Below, in pieces: positions 47,100 to 58,531 of a DNA stretch of 64,000 nt; the first letter of the stretch is position 1, and each line of letters starts with the position of its first letter. The notes under the pieces were generated by a model that had not been told where the DNA came from, ran no database searches, and worked only from the letters and a program-made list of their open reading frames with translations. The stretch covers positions 40,096,485-40,160,484 of the forward strand of contig CM034237.1 of assembly GCA_019916065.1 (NCBI GenBank), written 5' to 3'. Source of the stretch: Vitellaria paradoxa (lineage: Eukaryota; Streptophyta; Magnoliopsida; Ericales; Sapotaceae). The position numbers and the translations under genes are program-made.

Positions 47100-47934
47100 G
47101 TCTATTTAGACAGAACCATTGAATGCGCCCTACCTGACCACAAGTGTAACAAACCTTCACTTTCTTGCTTGCTCCACCACTGGCTGTCGTACGCTGCCTT
47201 TACCGATTCTTTCTTTTGGGACACTCTAAACTTCGGTGCCCTGGTTGCCTGCAATTATAACATACTATGAACCCCTGTAACGATCCCGTAAGCACTCTAG
47301 ACTGGGTAGGTTCCGGACCACTTTGTCATGAGTAGTAGGCAGGTGGTGTAGATAAGGTATTTCTCTGTCTCTTTTTGTTCCCACTTTCTTGCTACATCCC
47401 CATTCCCTTACCAGGTCTTCCCTCTTGTATGCTTCGAGTTTCTATCATATCTTTCTCTACTGTCATTGCCCTATTAACTAAGACCCCATAATCTTCTAAT
47501 CCTAGTAACACCATTCAGCCTCTCAATGCTAGCCTCAAAGCTCGTTTGAACCTCCTGCATTTGAGATGGGTAGTCGAGACCAACTCTAGTGCAAATTTTG
47601 ATAAATCTGAAAACTTCCTTTCGTATTCTAGCACTAACATAGATCCTTGAATCAGATTGGAGAATTCCTCCCATTTCGCATCCCTCAGGGATTGTGGGAA
47701 AAACTGGTCTCGAAACCTTTCTTTAATTAGGTCCCATGTAAGCCTAGTTGATTCCCCAGAATTTCGCATACTATCCCACCAATTGGATGCATGCCCTGTC
47801 AATTGAAAGGTGGTGAAAGCAATCCTGGTTGAAGGTTCTGATATTTCCATAGCTATTAGGAGTTTTTCACATCCCGTAAGAAAATCCTCTGCTAACTCAA
47901 CATCTGGGGTACCGTCATAAGAGGGAGGTTTCAT
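47100..47934 (-). pseudogene. Chromovirus gag with two zinc knuckles
   Basis: MKPPSYDGTPDVELAEDFL, LTGHASNWWDSMRNSGE and LTWDLIKERFRDQFFPQSL form the retrotransposon gag domain. Downstream, CYNCRQPGHRSLEC (about 47235-47270) is an intact CCHC knuckle, and CYTCGQVGRIQWFC (about 47110-47155) has lost its His (Arg instead). Frameshifts fall between them. Confidence 0.85.
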
Positions 47935-49281
47935 TCTCTGGAATTTTTTCAGTGCACTTGCTCCAATCTACATTCGATTGGGAAGCTCTATTCTAGTGCC
48001 ATTTGTTAACATTACTACAGCCTCAGCCAACTACTGTAGTGCTGCTCCGGTATTCACTACCGTTGTCTGTGGTTCTTAGGGCGCCGGTGGAGGTCTTTCC
48101 TCATTGCTTCCTGGTACTGATTGAACTTCAGTTGCGATACTATGCTGAACTCTTTGTTCCTATTAGGCAGGTTCATCTTTTTGTTCTCTTACCCTGCCTC
48201 AACCCCTACCTCGACCTTGGTCTCCTCCCCAGCCTCTACCTTGACCTTGTCCCAGTATTCTACGTGGCGGTATGTTCTAACACACATAAAATCATTTTTC
48301 AATATATTAAGAGTTAACACCCTATTAGTAACTTGAGAGTGCATCGTGTGTAAGGCTTAAGATTTTACAAAGTAACATAATACCTTTTAGAACTTATATT
48401 TCATATATTTATGAACAATCTTTATATTACAAAAGAAGTATGAGTTCTTAGACTTATATACAGTACAAAATTTGTCTCGAGTACCTTGATGAAACTTATC
48501 TCACAAGCTGACTAGAGAGAGGGAAGTATACAAGCAACAAAATTTCCTCTCCCATGTACTTAGCCCTTTTTTTTTTGCCATATATTAATACTCATTTCCC
48601 CACCCTCTTCAGGGTCTTTGCTTACTTCTTTGGGCATAGCTAACTAATATGGCCGCATTGGCCACAAGAAAAACATTGCTTAAGGCACTGGGACTGTTTA
48701 TGTCCCAGCTTATGGCAACCAAAGCAGACAGGGGGTCCCTTTCTCGGACCACGCGTCGTCCCATCCATGCTAGAGCCAGCAAGATTCACCCCTCTCCCCC
48801 GAACCAATTCTAGTGATGCTTAGAATTGGCTGGATGATAACAATAGGCTGAAGCACTGTAGGTTGGGGTGGTATTGGTACTTTCAGATGTACAAGTTCAT
48901 TTCCCAAAAAAGGCTCGTACGGTATCTCTGGTGCTGCGAGGACTAGGGTGCTCGGGGAATAATTGGATCCTCCGGAATATTCGATCCTGGTGCCTAGATA
49001 GGTCATGTAAGGGACTTCAGGCAAGGTGAAGATATTGTCATCTGACCAAGTTATTTCAAGTCCTCGCGAAACGTTGACTTGGCTAGGTTACCCTCGTTCC
49101 CATACCTTGGTGGGACTCAATGTTGTCATATTTCCTAACAAAAATTTCAAAGTTAGATCTCGCCTATATAAATATTGAATAAATCTTTAAAATAAGCTTT
49201 GTGCAATGAATTTCCTTTGTATGTAATAGCCTGTGGCTGTAATTGCAACACCCATTGTCCCTAGGTATTCTATAAGCCTAA
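47935..49281 (-). other. Chromovirus 5' leader
   Basis: About 1.35 kb between primer site and gag. Apart from the zinc-knuckle remnant it holds an 84-codon Pro-rich open stretch at 48770-49024 with no recognised similarity, and Arg/Gly/Pro-coding text around 48190-48260 that may be the gag N-terminus. Confidence 0.5.
48610..48745 (-). pseudogene. Extra double zinc-knuckle remnant in the chromovirus leader
   Basis: On the minus strand the frame reads CFGCHKLGHKQSQC, then KQCFSCGQCGHIS-stop-LCPKK: two CCHC knuckles 3 residues apart. They lie about 0.7 kb upstream of the gag domain, between it and the primer site. Chromovirus gags normally carry their knuckles after the gag domain, and this element already has those. 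The origin is unknown: a remnant of another gag or a leader ORF. Confidence 0.65.
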
Positions 49282-49293
49282 GCTCTGATACCA
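49282..49293 (-). promoter_or_regulatory. Chromovirus primer binding site (tRNA-iMet)
   Basis: The reverse complement is TGGTATCAGAGC, complementary to the 3' end of plant initiator tRNA-Met. It lies 3 nt inside the 5' LTR end (TGACA). Confidence 0.9.
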
Positions 49294-50042
49294 ACCTGTC
49301 ACGCCCCGAATTTCAAACCCCGGGAAGTGAGTGAAGGATGTTATGAATTCTAATGTAAAAGCCACAATTACCGTGGAGCACTGTTTATGCTAATTATCCC
49401 ATTGCGACATAATAGTACAATAACTTCAAGTAAAATCTTAATATAAATATATATAACTTGACCTTAAGGCCTTACAGACCAAGCTAGTGATTTAAAATAA
49501 TATTACAATTGTAGCGTCTGAATAAAAGGTAATAAGGGCTTGCTTAAATAGCTAATCAGAAAATAAACGTGCCGTCGCAATCCACTTAAGATTCAGGAGC
49601 TGCACCTATATTACAATAAGTAGGGACATGAGCACCAACCACTTGTCCCCATGATGCACATACCCATATATATAACATGTAATAAAATTAACATATGCAT
49701 TACTTATCTAATTCAGTTAGATGATCACATGTTAATGACTTATCAAGTGAATACGTCACAGAAAATATCAATATCCTGGCTATTTTATCAGTGATAGATG
49801 AGTTATCAGGGTTTATTAAACTTTCTCACTATTATGAGGCCTTTGACAATAAATTATGGGTTGAATATTGACAGCGTTGTATTTATGGTTTTCTACCATG
49901 GGCCACGATAATCAAAATCCTTAATCGTCATGTTGTAGGCTACTAACCTACTATCATGAATATCAATCCCTGCGCAGGTTCTGAGTATTTCGACCCAATG
50001 GTAGTCTCTGTACCTTTCCTATTTTCTTTTCTAGTATCCGCT

Positions 50043-51811
50043 CTTGACCGCTCGTAAATAGTGCAGTGCTAATTAATCCTCAAGTGCAAGGGTGTGCGGT
50101 GTAGTTTTAATCTCGGTGAGTCCGAGGTCGAATCCACAGGGAGCCTATATGTTTCAGTTTCTAAGTTCAAATATGAATTTTAGGTTTAAACGTGAATTGA
50201 GATATCAATTGAATTAAATTGGATTTAAGAGAATTGCAAATTGAAGGATTAAACAAGATACAAACTAATTAAAGGGATATTTAAACTAGAATGAAAACTA
50301 CTTTGAAATAACTTAGCAATTTAAAGTTATTGAACTTAAATGTAAAGAGAAATGTATAGTTTCAAATTAAAAGCTATTCTAATTTAGAACTTGCAATGCA
50401 ATCAATTCAAACAAAAGTGATTTAACTTAAGATAATAATATTTAAAAGAGTTCTTGATTCAACTTTCACAATTCCAGGTAATTCGTTATTTTGCCAAGGG
50501 ATGATTTAAAATACAATCTATAGTTCACGTCAAAGGATCTATAGATTGGGAAATATTTTCAATACATTCCAAAATTTCTCGATACACAGTTTTAAACTCA
50601 CGTTTCATTATGGAAAATAAAACTGGAAATATTTTATGATAAAAACATTCGAGTTCAAATCTGATTTAGGAGTGAATAGATTCCAAAATTTCTCGATACA
50701 CAGTTTTAAACTCACGTTTCATTATGGAAAATAAAACTGGAAATATTTTATGATAAAAACATTCGAGTTAAAAAGTTTTCTAAACAAACAAATCAGATTT
50801 GAAAATTGTAGATCACTTCACATAGGTTTTCAAAACCCATGCGAAGGATCTACGTTCATCCCTCAACTTATAACGAATCACCCTTCATTGATTCAGTGAA
50901 TTAAGAACTAGGGTTTCTACTCTAGCATGATTTTAAACGAAACAAAAGCATTAATTGAAATGTAAACATTCAACACGAACATGCTTTAAAGATTTAAGAA
51001 AGCGACTAAAACAATCTTATTGAATATAAAATTAATCAAACAATGTTTAAACACGAATGTAGATTGGAAACGAAATATTAACTTATGTAAAAACAAACTT
51101 CAAAATTAAAACCTGAATTGCAATAGCTGAGACGAACGTCTTTAACACTTCAAAAACTTGTAGAAACATTCACGAACATTCAATAACCAATCTCCCAACT
51201 CTCAAAAAAATAATGAAAAATAATCTAAAACAAAACCCTAAAGAAGCAGAAGAAGAAGTATTCTGTCCCCCCCTAATCGGCTGCAAAGTGGGGTATTTAT
51301 AAGCAAACCCAAAAACCCTAATGTGTAAAGAACGGATCAATGTTTTCCCGCACATGGGGGTCCGGACCATCCCATAGGGGGTCCGGACCACAGTGTATAT
51401 GAAATCCTCTTTAACAGCTCCAGCTTTCTGTGGTCGGGACATCAAGGAGGGGGTCCGGACCACAGTGTATAGTTTTCTTCTTTGGCTGGGCTTCAACTTT
51501 CTGTGGTCGGGACCATCAAAGAGAGGGTCTGGACCACAGTGTATAGGTTTCTTCAATGTTTGCTCCTCCATCTAAGCCAACTCTTGGGGAAGCTTGAACC
51601 ATTGTTGACACGCTTTGTTCTCCTTTGTTTCCTTCCTCCTTGGAGTTGTCAAAATCACTGTCTTCTTCGTTGAATTCACCATTTTCCCTGCAATTGACAA
51701 AATGGCTTACGTAAGTGATAAAATAGTGATAAATCATGAGGAAAACGTAGTAAAACATGTAAATGAGTGTGCAAAAGTGTCGTTTGTAATTACACTTTTC
51801 GGGTGTAATCA
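50043..51811. mobile_element. 1.77 kb unidentified insertion within the chromovirus 5' LTR
   Basis: The other LTR (42276-42300) shows the empty site GTATCTGCTATCCCC. Here the same text is opened between GCT (50040-50042) and GCT (51812-51814). The insert starts CTTGACCGCTCG, has GGTGAGTCCGAGGTCGAATC and CACAGGGAGCC near its left end, and ends CGGGTGTAATCA. A direct repeat of about 85 bp occurs at about 50566-50650 and 50683-50768. The right part holds the GGTCCGGACC repeats. A 3-bp duplication is compatible with CACTA or Harbinger elements, but the ends match neither, so I leave the family open. Confidence 0.65.
51350..51560. repeat. GGTCCGGACC-containing tandem repeats
   Basis: GGGGGTCCGGACCA occurs three times (about 51357, 51378, 51454), with a fourth variant GAGGGTCTGGACCA (about 51523). 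They alternate with TTTCTGTGGTCGGGAC and ACCACAGTGTATA words. The unit is about 75 bp. The repeat makes an apparent ORF on the minus strand (51170-51571) that I do not regard as a gene. Confidence 0.6.
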
Positions 51812-52296
51812 GCTATCCCCACATTTATATTATCGAGATGAAATTATAATTTTCACGAATTTTGGGGTTGATTATGTAATTATCCAAACTTTTATAATTA
51901 TCCAACCTTAGGGTGGTGTCATTATGCAGTTATTTAAACTTTGGAAGGGTCATTATATAATTATTTACACTTCGGGGGTCAATTTTGAAATTATCTAAAA
52001 TTTTGGAGGTCATTTCATAATTATTGAAAAACTGTGAGGGTCAAAGTGGAAATTTAAAAAAAACATTTTGGAGTTGGTGTATACTTATAAGAAATTACTA
52101 GGGTCTTATTATAATTTTGCTAACCTTTTTGTCTGTTTCCTAAGCTACAATTCTAGCAAGTACCCAGCATGTTTGCTTTTATATATTATAAGCATATATA
52201 CATGGATGCATACTAACTTTAATGTGGGAACATTTCTGTTTACATAAGGAAACACGGGAAATAACGAAGCAAGCAAAACATCATACTGTTTTGTTG

Positions 52297-52342
<46 letters not shown>

Positions 52343-53009
52343 ACATCATACATATAAATAGAATGCATTTAAATCCCTACCTCAATATCCTAGCGTAGTA
52401 TACGAACCACTTGGGATTGGCTAGTATTTCCTCGTACTCTTAGAATTATTGGTCTTGATATTACGCAGCCTTTGTTACTCCCGAGTTGCCTCGATTCTCG
52501 TCGAACAGTGCCCCCTTTCCCTCTATTTTTTTTTTCTTTGGTTTCTTGCTTACAGACTCGGGCATGCTTCTATTTATATACCCTCAGCCGTAACATGTGG
52601 AGCTCTCTGGATTCTTCAAGCTGCCACCAGCCAAGGCTACATGGCCACTCACCAAGGCTATCCCATTTGCTGGTAGCAGGGAAATGCAATGGGTGGCTTG
52701 GCTATACCTTGCCCACCAAGTCTATTTCCCCTAGAATAGTTCATGTAAGTAAGGCAAAGCCTCAATAGCCACATGTGTGTGTGTGTGTGTGTGTGTGTAT
52801 TTATAACCTTATTTATGTATAAAAGTTTATAACTCAAAACTTACGGATGAAGGCTAAACTGCAATAAAATAAAATAATAAATAATTAATTAAATGGAAGA
52901 AAATTTAAGAAGTTAAAATTTACAAAGTTAGAATTTAAAAAAAATTAAAATTATTACAGATGTTGAATTAATTTTGGATATTTTTACCCGTACAACTAGA
53001 CATGTAAAG

Positions 53010-53600
53010 GAGTATCCAATAAAAATTTCATTATTTTTAGAGTTAAAATGAATTTTATAAAAATAGTTAAACTTGACTGTTTGGTTAGGATTTTTACATT
53101 AGAACTAGTAAGTTGTTTTTATATAAAATTCATACTTAGAAATTGAACTAATTTCCAATATTTTATGTGTGAGAGTATATATCCAAAATAGTCTCTAGTA
53201 AAAATTCCATTATTTTTCTAGTTATAATGAATTTTATAAAAATTGTGAAAATTAACTATTTGGTTTAAATTGGTACGCTAGCACCAGTCCAGTTTTTAGT
53301 ATAAAAGACACACATTTACGGATAAAACTAAGCATGTTAAGAGTCTATACAAAAAAATATATATATATAATTTTTAGAGTAAAAATGAATTTTATAAAAA
53401 TAGTAAAATTGACTATTTGGCTTGTATTGCTAACTAACACTAGTCCAGTTTTTAGTATAAAAGGTATACGTTGAATTTGATTTAATTTTTAAAATTTTTA
53501 AATATTAAACTAGACAAATGAATAAGTCTCTTGTCAAAGTTTTACAATTTTTGAATTGAAAATGAATTTTATAAAAATGGTGAAAATAGATATTTTATAT
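53010..53600. repeat. Tandem repeats (about 160-180 bp, 4 units) inside the outer solo LTR
   Basis: AATGAATTTTATAAAAAT recurs at about 53047, 53226, 53383 and 53561, each followed by a GACTATTTGG-like and a CTAGTCCAGTTTTTAGTATA-like word. Part of a further unit lies at 41160-41231, left of the inserted elements. Confidence 0.65.
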
Positions 53601-54229
53601 GATCCTAGATAGAAATGCCCATTTGGTTTTCTTAAAATTTGTATCAATTAGCTACATAAATAAATTCTAAATTTTGTTTTTATGAAACTAAGGTTAATTC
53701 TAAGCATTTTTGGCTTTTGAATTAATTGAAAATGTTTTATTTTTTATTTTACTTGAATTATCAAAGTTTATATCCAAAATTTATTTTTGTCAAGACATGT
53801 TTGATATTAAATTTTATTTATCAAATTAGTTGTATATATTTTTGAATATGGTTGCATGAGATTTAATTTGATGCATTTGTATTAAGGGACAACATGAAAC
53901 TTAGATCCAAATGAACATCTTTTTTCATAAGACTTTTAAAGTAAAGGATGAACACAAGGAAGCTAATTCAAGGATAATCTTATGTATGATGTGCCATTGT
54001 TAAAGGAAATTGTTTAAAATTGATTTTTGATATTGAGGTCATTAAGAGTACTAAAAAGAGTGGATTCTAAAGCTCAAGGGTCGAAAGTTGCAAAATTTTT
54101 TCAGGGTGGTTTAGCATAACCAGTAGGCTAGTACGGCTTATACTAGCGTATATTAGTACCGGAACTGTGGGATCGGTTTGCCTACTAAGGCAAGATTAGA
54201 TGAACTGGGATTGTGGGACTAGGGGCATG

Positions 54230-54400
54230 AGATTGATGAGCACATTTGGGATTGCAAGACCAATTGTACCCCTTGGCTTTAGTTTGGGGATTCGATGAGT
54301 ACCTCTAAAACTGCGAGACCAGCTGTACCTCACAACTTAGGCCTGGGGATTTAATGAATACATCTAAGACTGCGGTACTAGTTGTCCCCTACGGCTTAAC
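54230..54400. repeat. Short tandem repeats (about 59 bp, 3 units) near the end of the outer solo LTR
   Basis: Three units with GATGAGCACATTTGGGATT / GATGAGTACCTCTAAAACT / ATGAATACATCTAAGACT, each followed by GCxxxACCAxxTGTACC-like text. Confidence 0.55.
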
Positions 54401-54868
54401 TGTCTATTTAGAATAGTATGAATTAATGTGAAAATTGTGACATTATATTGAAATTAGTGTGATTTTATTTAATTAATATTGATTAAGTGTTGAACACTTT
54501 GCGTGATTAAGAAACATATTCTTATATGCATATTTTGAGCACATATGATTTAGTGCTCGCCCCTATAGTTGATCTTACAAGAGTAGACACTCGTGATGGA
54601 TCGTAAGTTAAATTAGCTGGTCATGGCCTATTTTGTATTCATTTTAATAGTTGAATTATGTTATATATTAGTTTGGTTTTTGGCCTAGTTTTGAGGCATT
54701 TGGTTTTGTAGCCCTTTGGTGGCATCTTTGAGACATTGGAATATTCATTTTTGAATATTAAATTGATTATTTCGCTTCCACTCTGATTTAGTATTTCTTG
54801 ACGAGTTTTGATGCGTATTAGTGGGTTTTGTCCCTACGCCCCTTGGTTGTGGACTTCGAGGCGTGACA

Positions 54869-55290
54869 TATATATTATTAATTAAAAACCAAAAAATAGA
54901 TTGGTATAAATATATCCATAACTTATAATTTAAATTAGGGTTAAATTTTATTAGGTATAAAATTCAACTAGGATTAAATTTGATCTCACTCAAACTTAAT
55001 TGAAAATTTAATTTTAATAAAATTTAATTAGGGATAAAATCCAATTAGGGTTCAAGTTCATTAAAGGTTAAAAGTAATTATGTCAACATTAAATTAGCTT
55101 TATTTTAATTAGGGAAAAATTCTTTAAGGGTTAAGATGAATTTTTTCAAAATTAGATCCGAGTTAACTTTAACTAGGGATAAAATTCAACTAGGGCTAAA
55201 TTTTCCTAAGGGTTATAATTATTTTGAAATTAAATTATGAGTGAATTTTAAATTGGGATAAGATCCAATTAGGGTTAATATTTAATATTC
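54869..55290. repeat. Second part of the duplicated AT-rich segment
   Basis: Continues the unit that begins at 40307. Rich in AATTAGGG(A/T)TAAAATTCAA words. Despite TTAGGGTTA words it is not a telomeric array: the period is irregular and TTTAGGG is not tandem. Confidence 0.55.
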
Positions 55291-56103
55291 GTAATTTTTT
55301 TAAGCAATTCATCCTCATTTCAAACGTAATGACAAACTTTTAACTTCACCTTTAATAGTTTCAACATTCCAAACACAATATAGGGCTTGTTTTGAGCTCT
55401 TAAAATCTAAATAAAATATCTACATATCTTTACAAATCCTGAATATCGAAAATATCTATTAAATCTCTAAAAATCCCAATAACTGCCCACAAATCTCCAA
55501 AAAGTTCTCAACAACATATCAAACATCTCCTATTAGAATCCATTAAGTTATCATTTTCATGCATGTGCATACATTTATGTTTTAGAAACTTATAAACTTA
55601 GACCCATTCAAGAATGATATCACGATAGTCGATTTGGTTATCCTTGATGTGACAAGCTAAATTTTTTTAGACCTAATTCGTTCCTTTGATGAGGATGCAC
55701 AAATCGAGGTATGCGATTCTTGAATTGTCTAGTTCGGACAGTTTAGGAATGCATTGTTCCATCTTGTACTCAATTCCACTGCAGATGCTAGGTCTATGTT
55801 GGGTGTTTTTTTGTATAGCTACTCCTGTTGCTCTCTGCGTACATACATAAGTGCATGTTTGTCGTGTACTTGGAGAACTACACAGAGATGCTGCCGAAAT
55901 TTCGTTGGACAAAATTACCAAAAGTTAAAAGAAATTTCGTTGGACAATAGAATTGAGCATTAGAGGTGTTGAGTAGAAGTTGGATCGTGCATTCTCAAAT
56001 GGGATAAAACGAACCACCCTTTAGTGAGAAGCTTTTGGGTGTCTTCAAAACAACATACTCGTATGCCGTTTAGTGGTAAATTACTTAAACACATTTCATC
56101 TAC
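55291..56103. other. Flank of the CACTA remnant, nothing firm
   Basis: No clear domain. Short ORFs at 55673-55963 on both strands show no similarity I recognise. The left CACTA terminus was searched for by eye and not found. Confidence 0.35.
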
Positions 56104-56473
56104 TTGTTTAGTATGTTTGACAACATCGGACTTGAATGGATGAATAAGACCTGGATTGACTTGCCGGATAGGTTGCCATCCCAATATGTACAAAGGATTA
56201 AAGATTTCATTGCGTACACCCATATGTTGGATCAACAATTGATCAATTGCTTTGCAGAAAGTATATTAATCGATACATTTCACACGAAAAGTGGTAAGGG
56301 ACCATCTGCTGAGACACGAGTTCCTAAAGACTCATAAAAATTGGACAAAGTATGGAGAGACTTATGTTTCGTTGTGGCAATGTGAGGAAAGACTACAATT
56401 ATATGACAATATTGTGCCTGGGGATCAAATAATAGAAATATTGCAGGAGATCACAACTAGAATGCGGTTGTGA
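56104..56473 (+). pseudogene. CACTA (En/Spm) transposase-associated domain, frameshifted
   Basis: NKTWIDLPDRLPSQYVQRIK and DFIAYTHM in one frame (56104-56337), then VRDHLLRHEFLKTHKNWTKY and GET in another (56291-56473). Together they match the N-terminal transposase-associated module of plant CACTA elements (WxxLPR..EY..G...F..FA, then HL...GF...Y..W..HGE). The Cys cluster normally between the halves is absent and a frameshift splits them. The protein is dead; the rest of TNPD/TNPA was not found. Confidence 0.6.
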
Positions 56474-57139
56474 AACCAAGAACTGAGGCTGATAAAGTAT
56501 GTGGCAGTAATTTGAGGTCAGGAGCCAACGAGAATTTATTAAGGTTTTTTTGAATTCTCGATGATGCAAACACCGAATTGTATTCCGGTTGTTAGAACTG
56601 TAGTCAGTTGTCTTTCATTGTCGAGGTGTTGCACTTAAAAGTTTTGAATCAGTAGATCAACAGCTCGTTCGACATGTTACTAGAGTTGTTGAGAAAGATC
56701 CTACTGGAAGGTGTAAAGGTTTGTGATTCTCACTACCAAGCCTGTAAATTGACTGAAGACTTAGGCTTCATGTATGAGACATAATATGCATGCCTGGAAA
56801 GTTGTAAGTTGTTCCACAATGAGCATACAAACCTTAACAAAATCTATTTATAAATGCTACGGGCAAAATTTCATGTCTTAACATCCCACTGAGGTAATAT
56901 TTAGATAATTTATAAATGTTTATAAATTCTTGTATTGTTTTGTTTTAACAACTGCTCGAAAAATAAAATATTAAACTATTAATTATAGGATATCGATCAT
57001 AACACTGGGCCACGCCACCCTCCAAGATGTAGAGATGATCATGATAAAGTATAATTTTATTATTTCTGACTGCATAAATATATTATAGTTGTTTAAATTC
57101 AATTACTGCTTATAATTTATAATGTAGAGTTAAACATCA
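56474..57139. other. Internal part of the CACTA remnant, unrecognised
   Basis: No open frame over 60 codons with recognisable content. Broken peptide fragments on + suggest decayed coding sequence, but I cannot assign them. Confidence 0.3.
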
Positions 57140-57149
57140 ACATTGACTT

Positions 57150-57850
57150 TCTGTTCATAGAATCAAAATGTAAAGTCGGGTATAGAAACTTGAAATATAA
57201 GATTCCCAAAGTAGAAGTTGAACATAGACACTTATAAGTGACTTGCAGGAACGAACCTCGTGGGATTTCAAGCGTTGGATTGCTCGGAATGACCCCGGGT
57301 AGTTTCTAGTTGAAACTTGAAACTTAAAATGTGTCACGTAGGAGTCAACCACTCAAACTAAGCATACGGCTTCCGATATGAATGGAACTTGACGTGTAGT
57401 GAGTTCTAAACATTTAGGACTTACAGGAATAAACTGTGCAGGATTCCGAGCATCACATTACTTAGAATAGCCCCGGGTAGTTTCTAGTTAAAACTTAAGA
57501 CTTCAAATGCGCCACATAGGAGTCAACTGCTTAAAATGAACATACAGCATTCGATTTCATTAGAACTTGACATATATCAAGTTCTAGTCATTTAGAACTT
57601 ACAAGCATGGGATTCCGAGTGTCGGATCGCTCGAAATGGTCCCAAAAATTTATTAATTAAAACTTGAAACTTAGAATGTGCCACGTAGAAGTCAACTGCT
57701 CAAACTGATCTTACAGCATCCGATGTCAATAGAACTTGATATTTAGCAAATTCTAGACATTTAAGACTTGCAAGAACAAACTGCACAGGATTTTGACCTT
57801 CGAATTGCTTGGAATGGCCCTGAGAAATTTATACTTTTAAGTTGATTAAA
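57150..57850. repeat. Tandem array, about 175-bp unit, 4 partial copies
   Basis: Anchors GTAGTTTCTAGTTGAAACTT (about 57299), GTAGTTTCTAGTTAAAACTT (57477), a TTATTAATTAAAACTTG variant (about 57650) and a decayed fourth (about 57824). Each unit also has GCCACGTAGGAGTCAAC-like and GGATTCCGAGCxTC-like words. Non-coding. Such arrays are common inside CACTA elements. Confidence 0.7.
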
Positions 57851-58219
57851 TTTAAAGTTTTACAAGTTATGCTTAAAGTTAAATTCAATTATATAATAAT
57901 TTCTATCAGCGTTTAATTTAATTATTTTTAAATCTTCCATTTCAGGTTTGATGGATTCGCCTGGAATTTTAAGTTTTTTCTTCACTCGAAGACATTTTTT
58001 TTTTTTTTTTGTCTTCTTTGCAAATTCATTTAGTTAAGGATAATGTAATAAATATTTTACGTTTTATTTTATCAATATTTACCATTACATGTTGGGTAAT
58101 TTAATTTTGTCATGGTATATGTTGACACGGGGTATATAAATGTGTAGGTGTTGTTTATGTTATTACAAGTTTTCTTGATTTTGAAAAATCAACTAAATTT
58201 TTTGAGAAAAAAAAATACT

Positions 58220-58531
58220 AAGGACAACCGCTTAGTTGTTTAAAGTTTATACGTCTCAACTTAGGTGACTGCCTTAAAGCAATTGTCTATTCCCAATAGA
58301 CGACCGCCTCAAGGCGGTCATCTAAAAGGTTCAGCACAATTATAGCTCAATTGTTTTTAGTGGTCAAAAGCATTCACTACCGCTTTAAGCGGTTGTCTAT
58401 TCTCATTCTCGACCTCCTATCCACGTTTGCCTCGAAGCGGCCATCAAGCGATTGTCTAAAGTATAGATGACTACTTTAAGGACTTTAGACGATTGCCTGA
58501 TGCCGTCGAGCATCCTTCTTACCTTGTAGTG
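58220..58531. mobile_element. CACTA right end: subterminal repeats and terminus
   Basis: Ends ACCTTGTAGTG at 58531, the reverse complement of CACTACAAGGT. Over the 310 bp before it the words GACGACCGCCTCAAGGCGG, GCTTTAAGCGGTTGTCTA, GAAGCGGCCATCAAGCG and TTTAGACGATTGCC recur in both orientations, as expected of transposase-binding subterminal repeats. The matching left end is not visible, so the element is truncated. Confidence 0.75.

Larger units (their letters stand above)
41539..52958 (-). mobile_element. Dead Tekay/Del-type chromovirus (Ty3/Gypsy)
   Basis: Minus orientation: 5' LTR 49297-52958 (with a 1.77 kb insertion), tRNA-Met primer site 49282-49293, gag, protease, RT, RNase H, integrase, chromodomain-like tail, polypurine tract, 3' LTR 41539-43407. 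The frames are broken by many stops and shifts, and the LTRs differ at many positions, so the copy is old. The right end touches GATGT (52959-52963) and the sequence left of the adjoining Cassandra LTR is GATAT (41227-41231), which would be a TSD of the whole composite. Confidence 0.9.
49297..52958 (-). repeat. Chromovirus 5' LTR, split by a nested insertion
   Basis: The LTR parts are 49297-50042 and 51812-52958, together about 1.89 kb, matching the 3' LTR. The + strand starts TGTCACGCCCCGAATTTC and ends AAAATTATTACA. (ATT)n at 52299-52341 is longer than in the other copy, as is the GT run near 52773. Confidence 0.88.
40383..54868 (+). mobile_element. Old solo LTR (about 2.75 kb) split by the 41232-52958 insertion
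   Basis: Starts TGTGAATACCCGG at 40383 and ends GAGGCGTGACA at 54868, with perfect TSD TATAT (40378-40382 and 54869-54873). A TATA box (TATAAAAGCCCC, about 40746-40757) gives + orientation. The real LTR is 40383-41231 plus 52959-54868. The join is supported because AGAACTAG...TTTTTATATAAAA...ATACCTAGATAT at 41170-41231 continues as TTGAATTAATTTTGG after 52962, matching the repeat unit at 53100-53160. No internal domain of its own family is present. Confidence 0.8.

Noticed and set aside
51170..51571. 133-codon minus-strand ORF
   Set aside because: Generated by the GGTCCGGACC tandem repeats and not similar to any protein I know.
54869..55290. Interstitial telomeric repeats (TTAGGGTTA words)
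   Set aside because: Words are irregularly spaced in an AT-rich repeat and never form tandem TTTAGGG.
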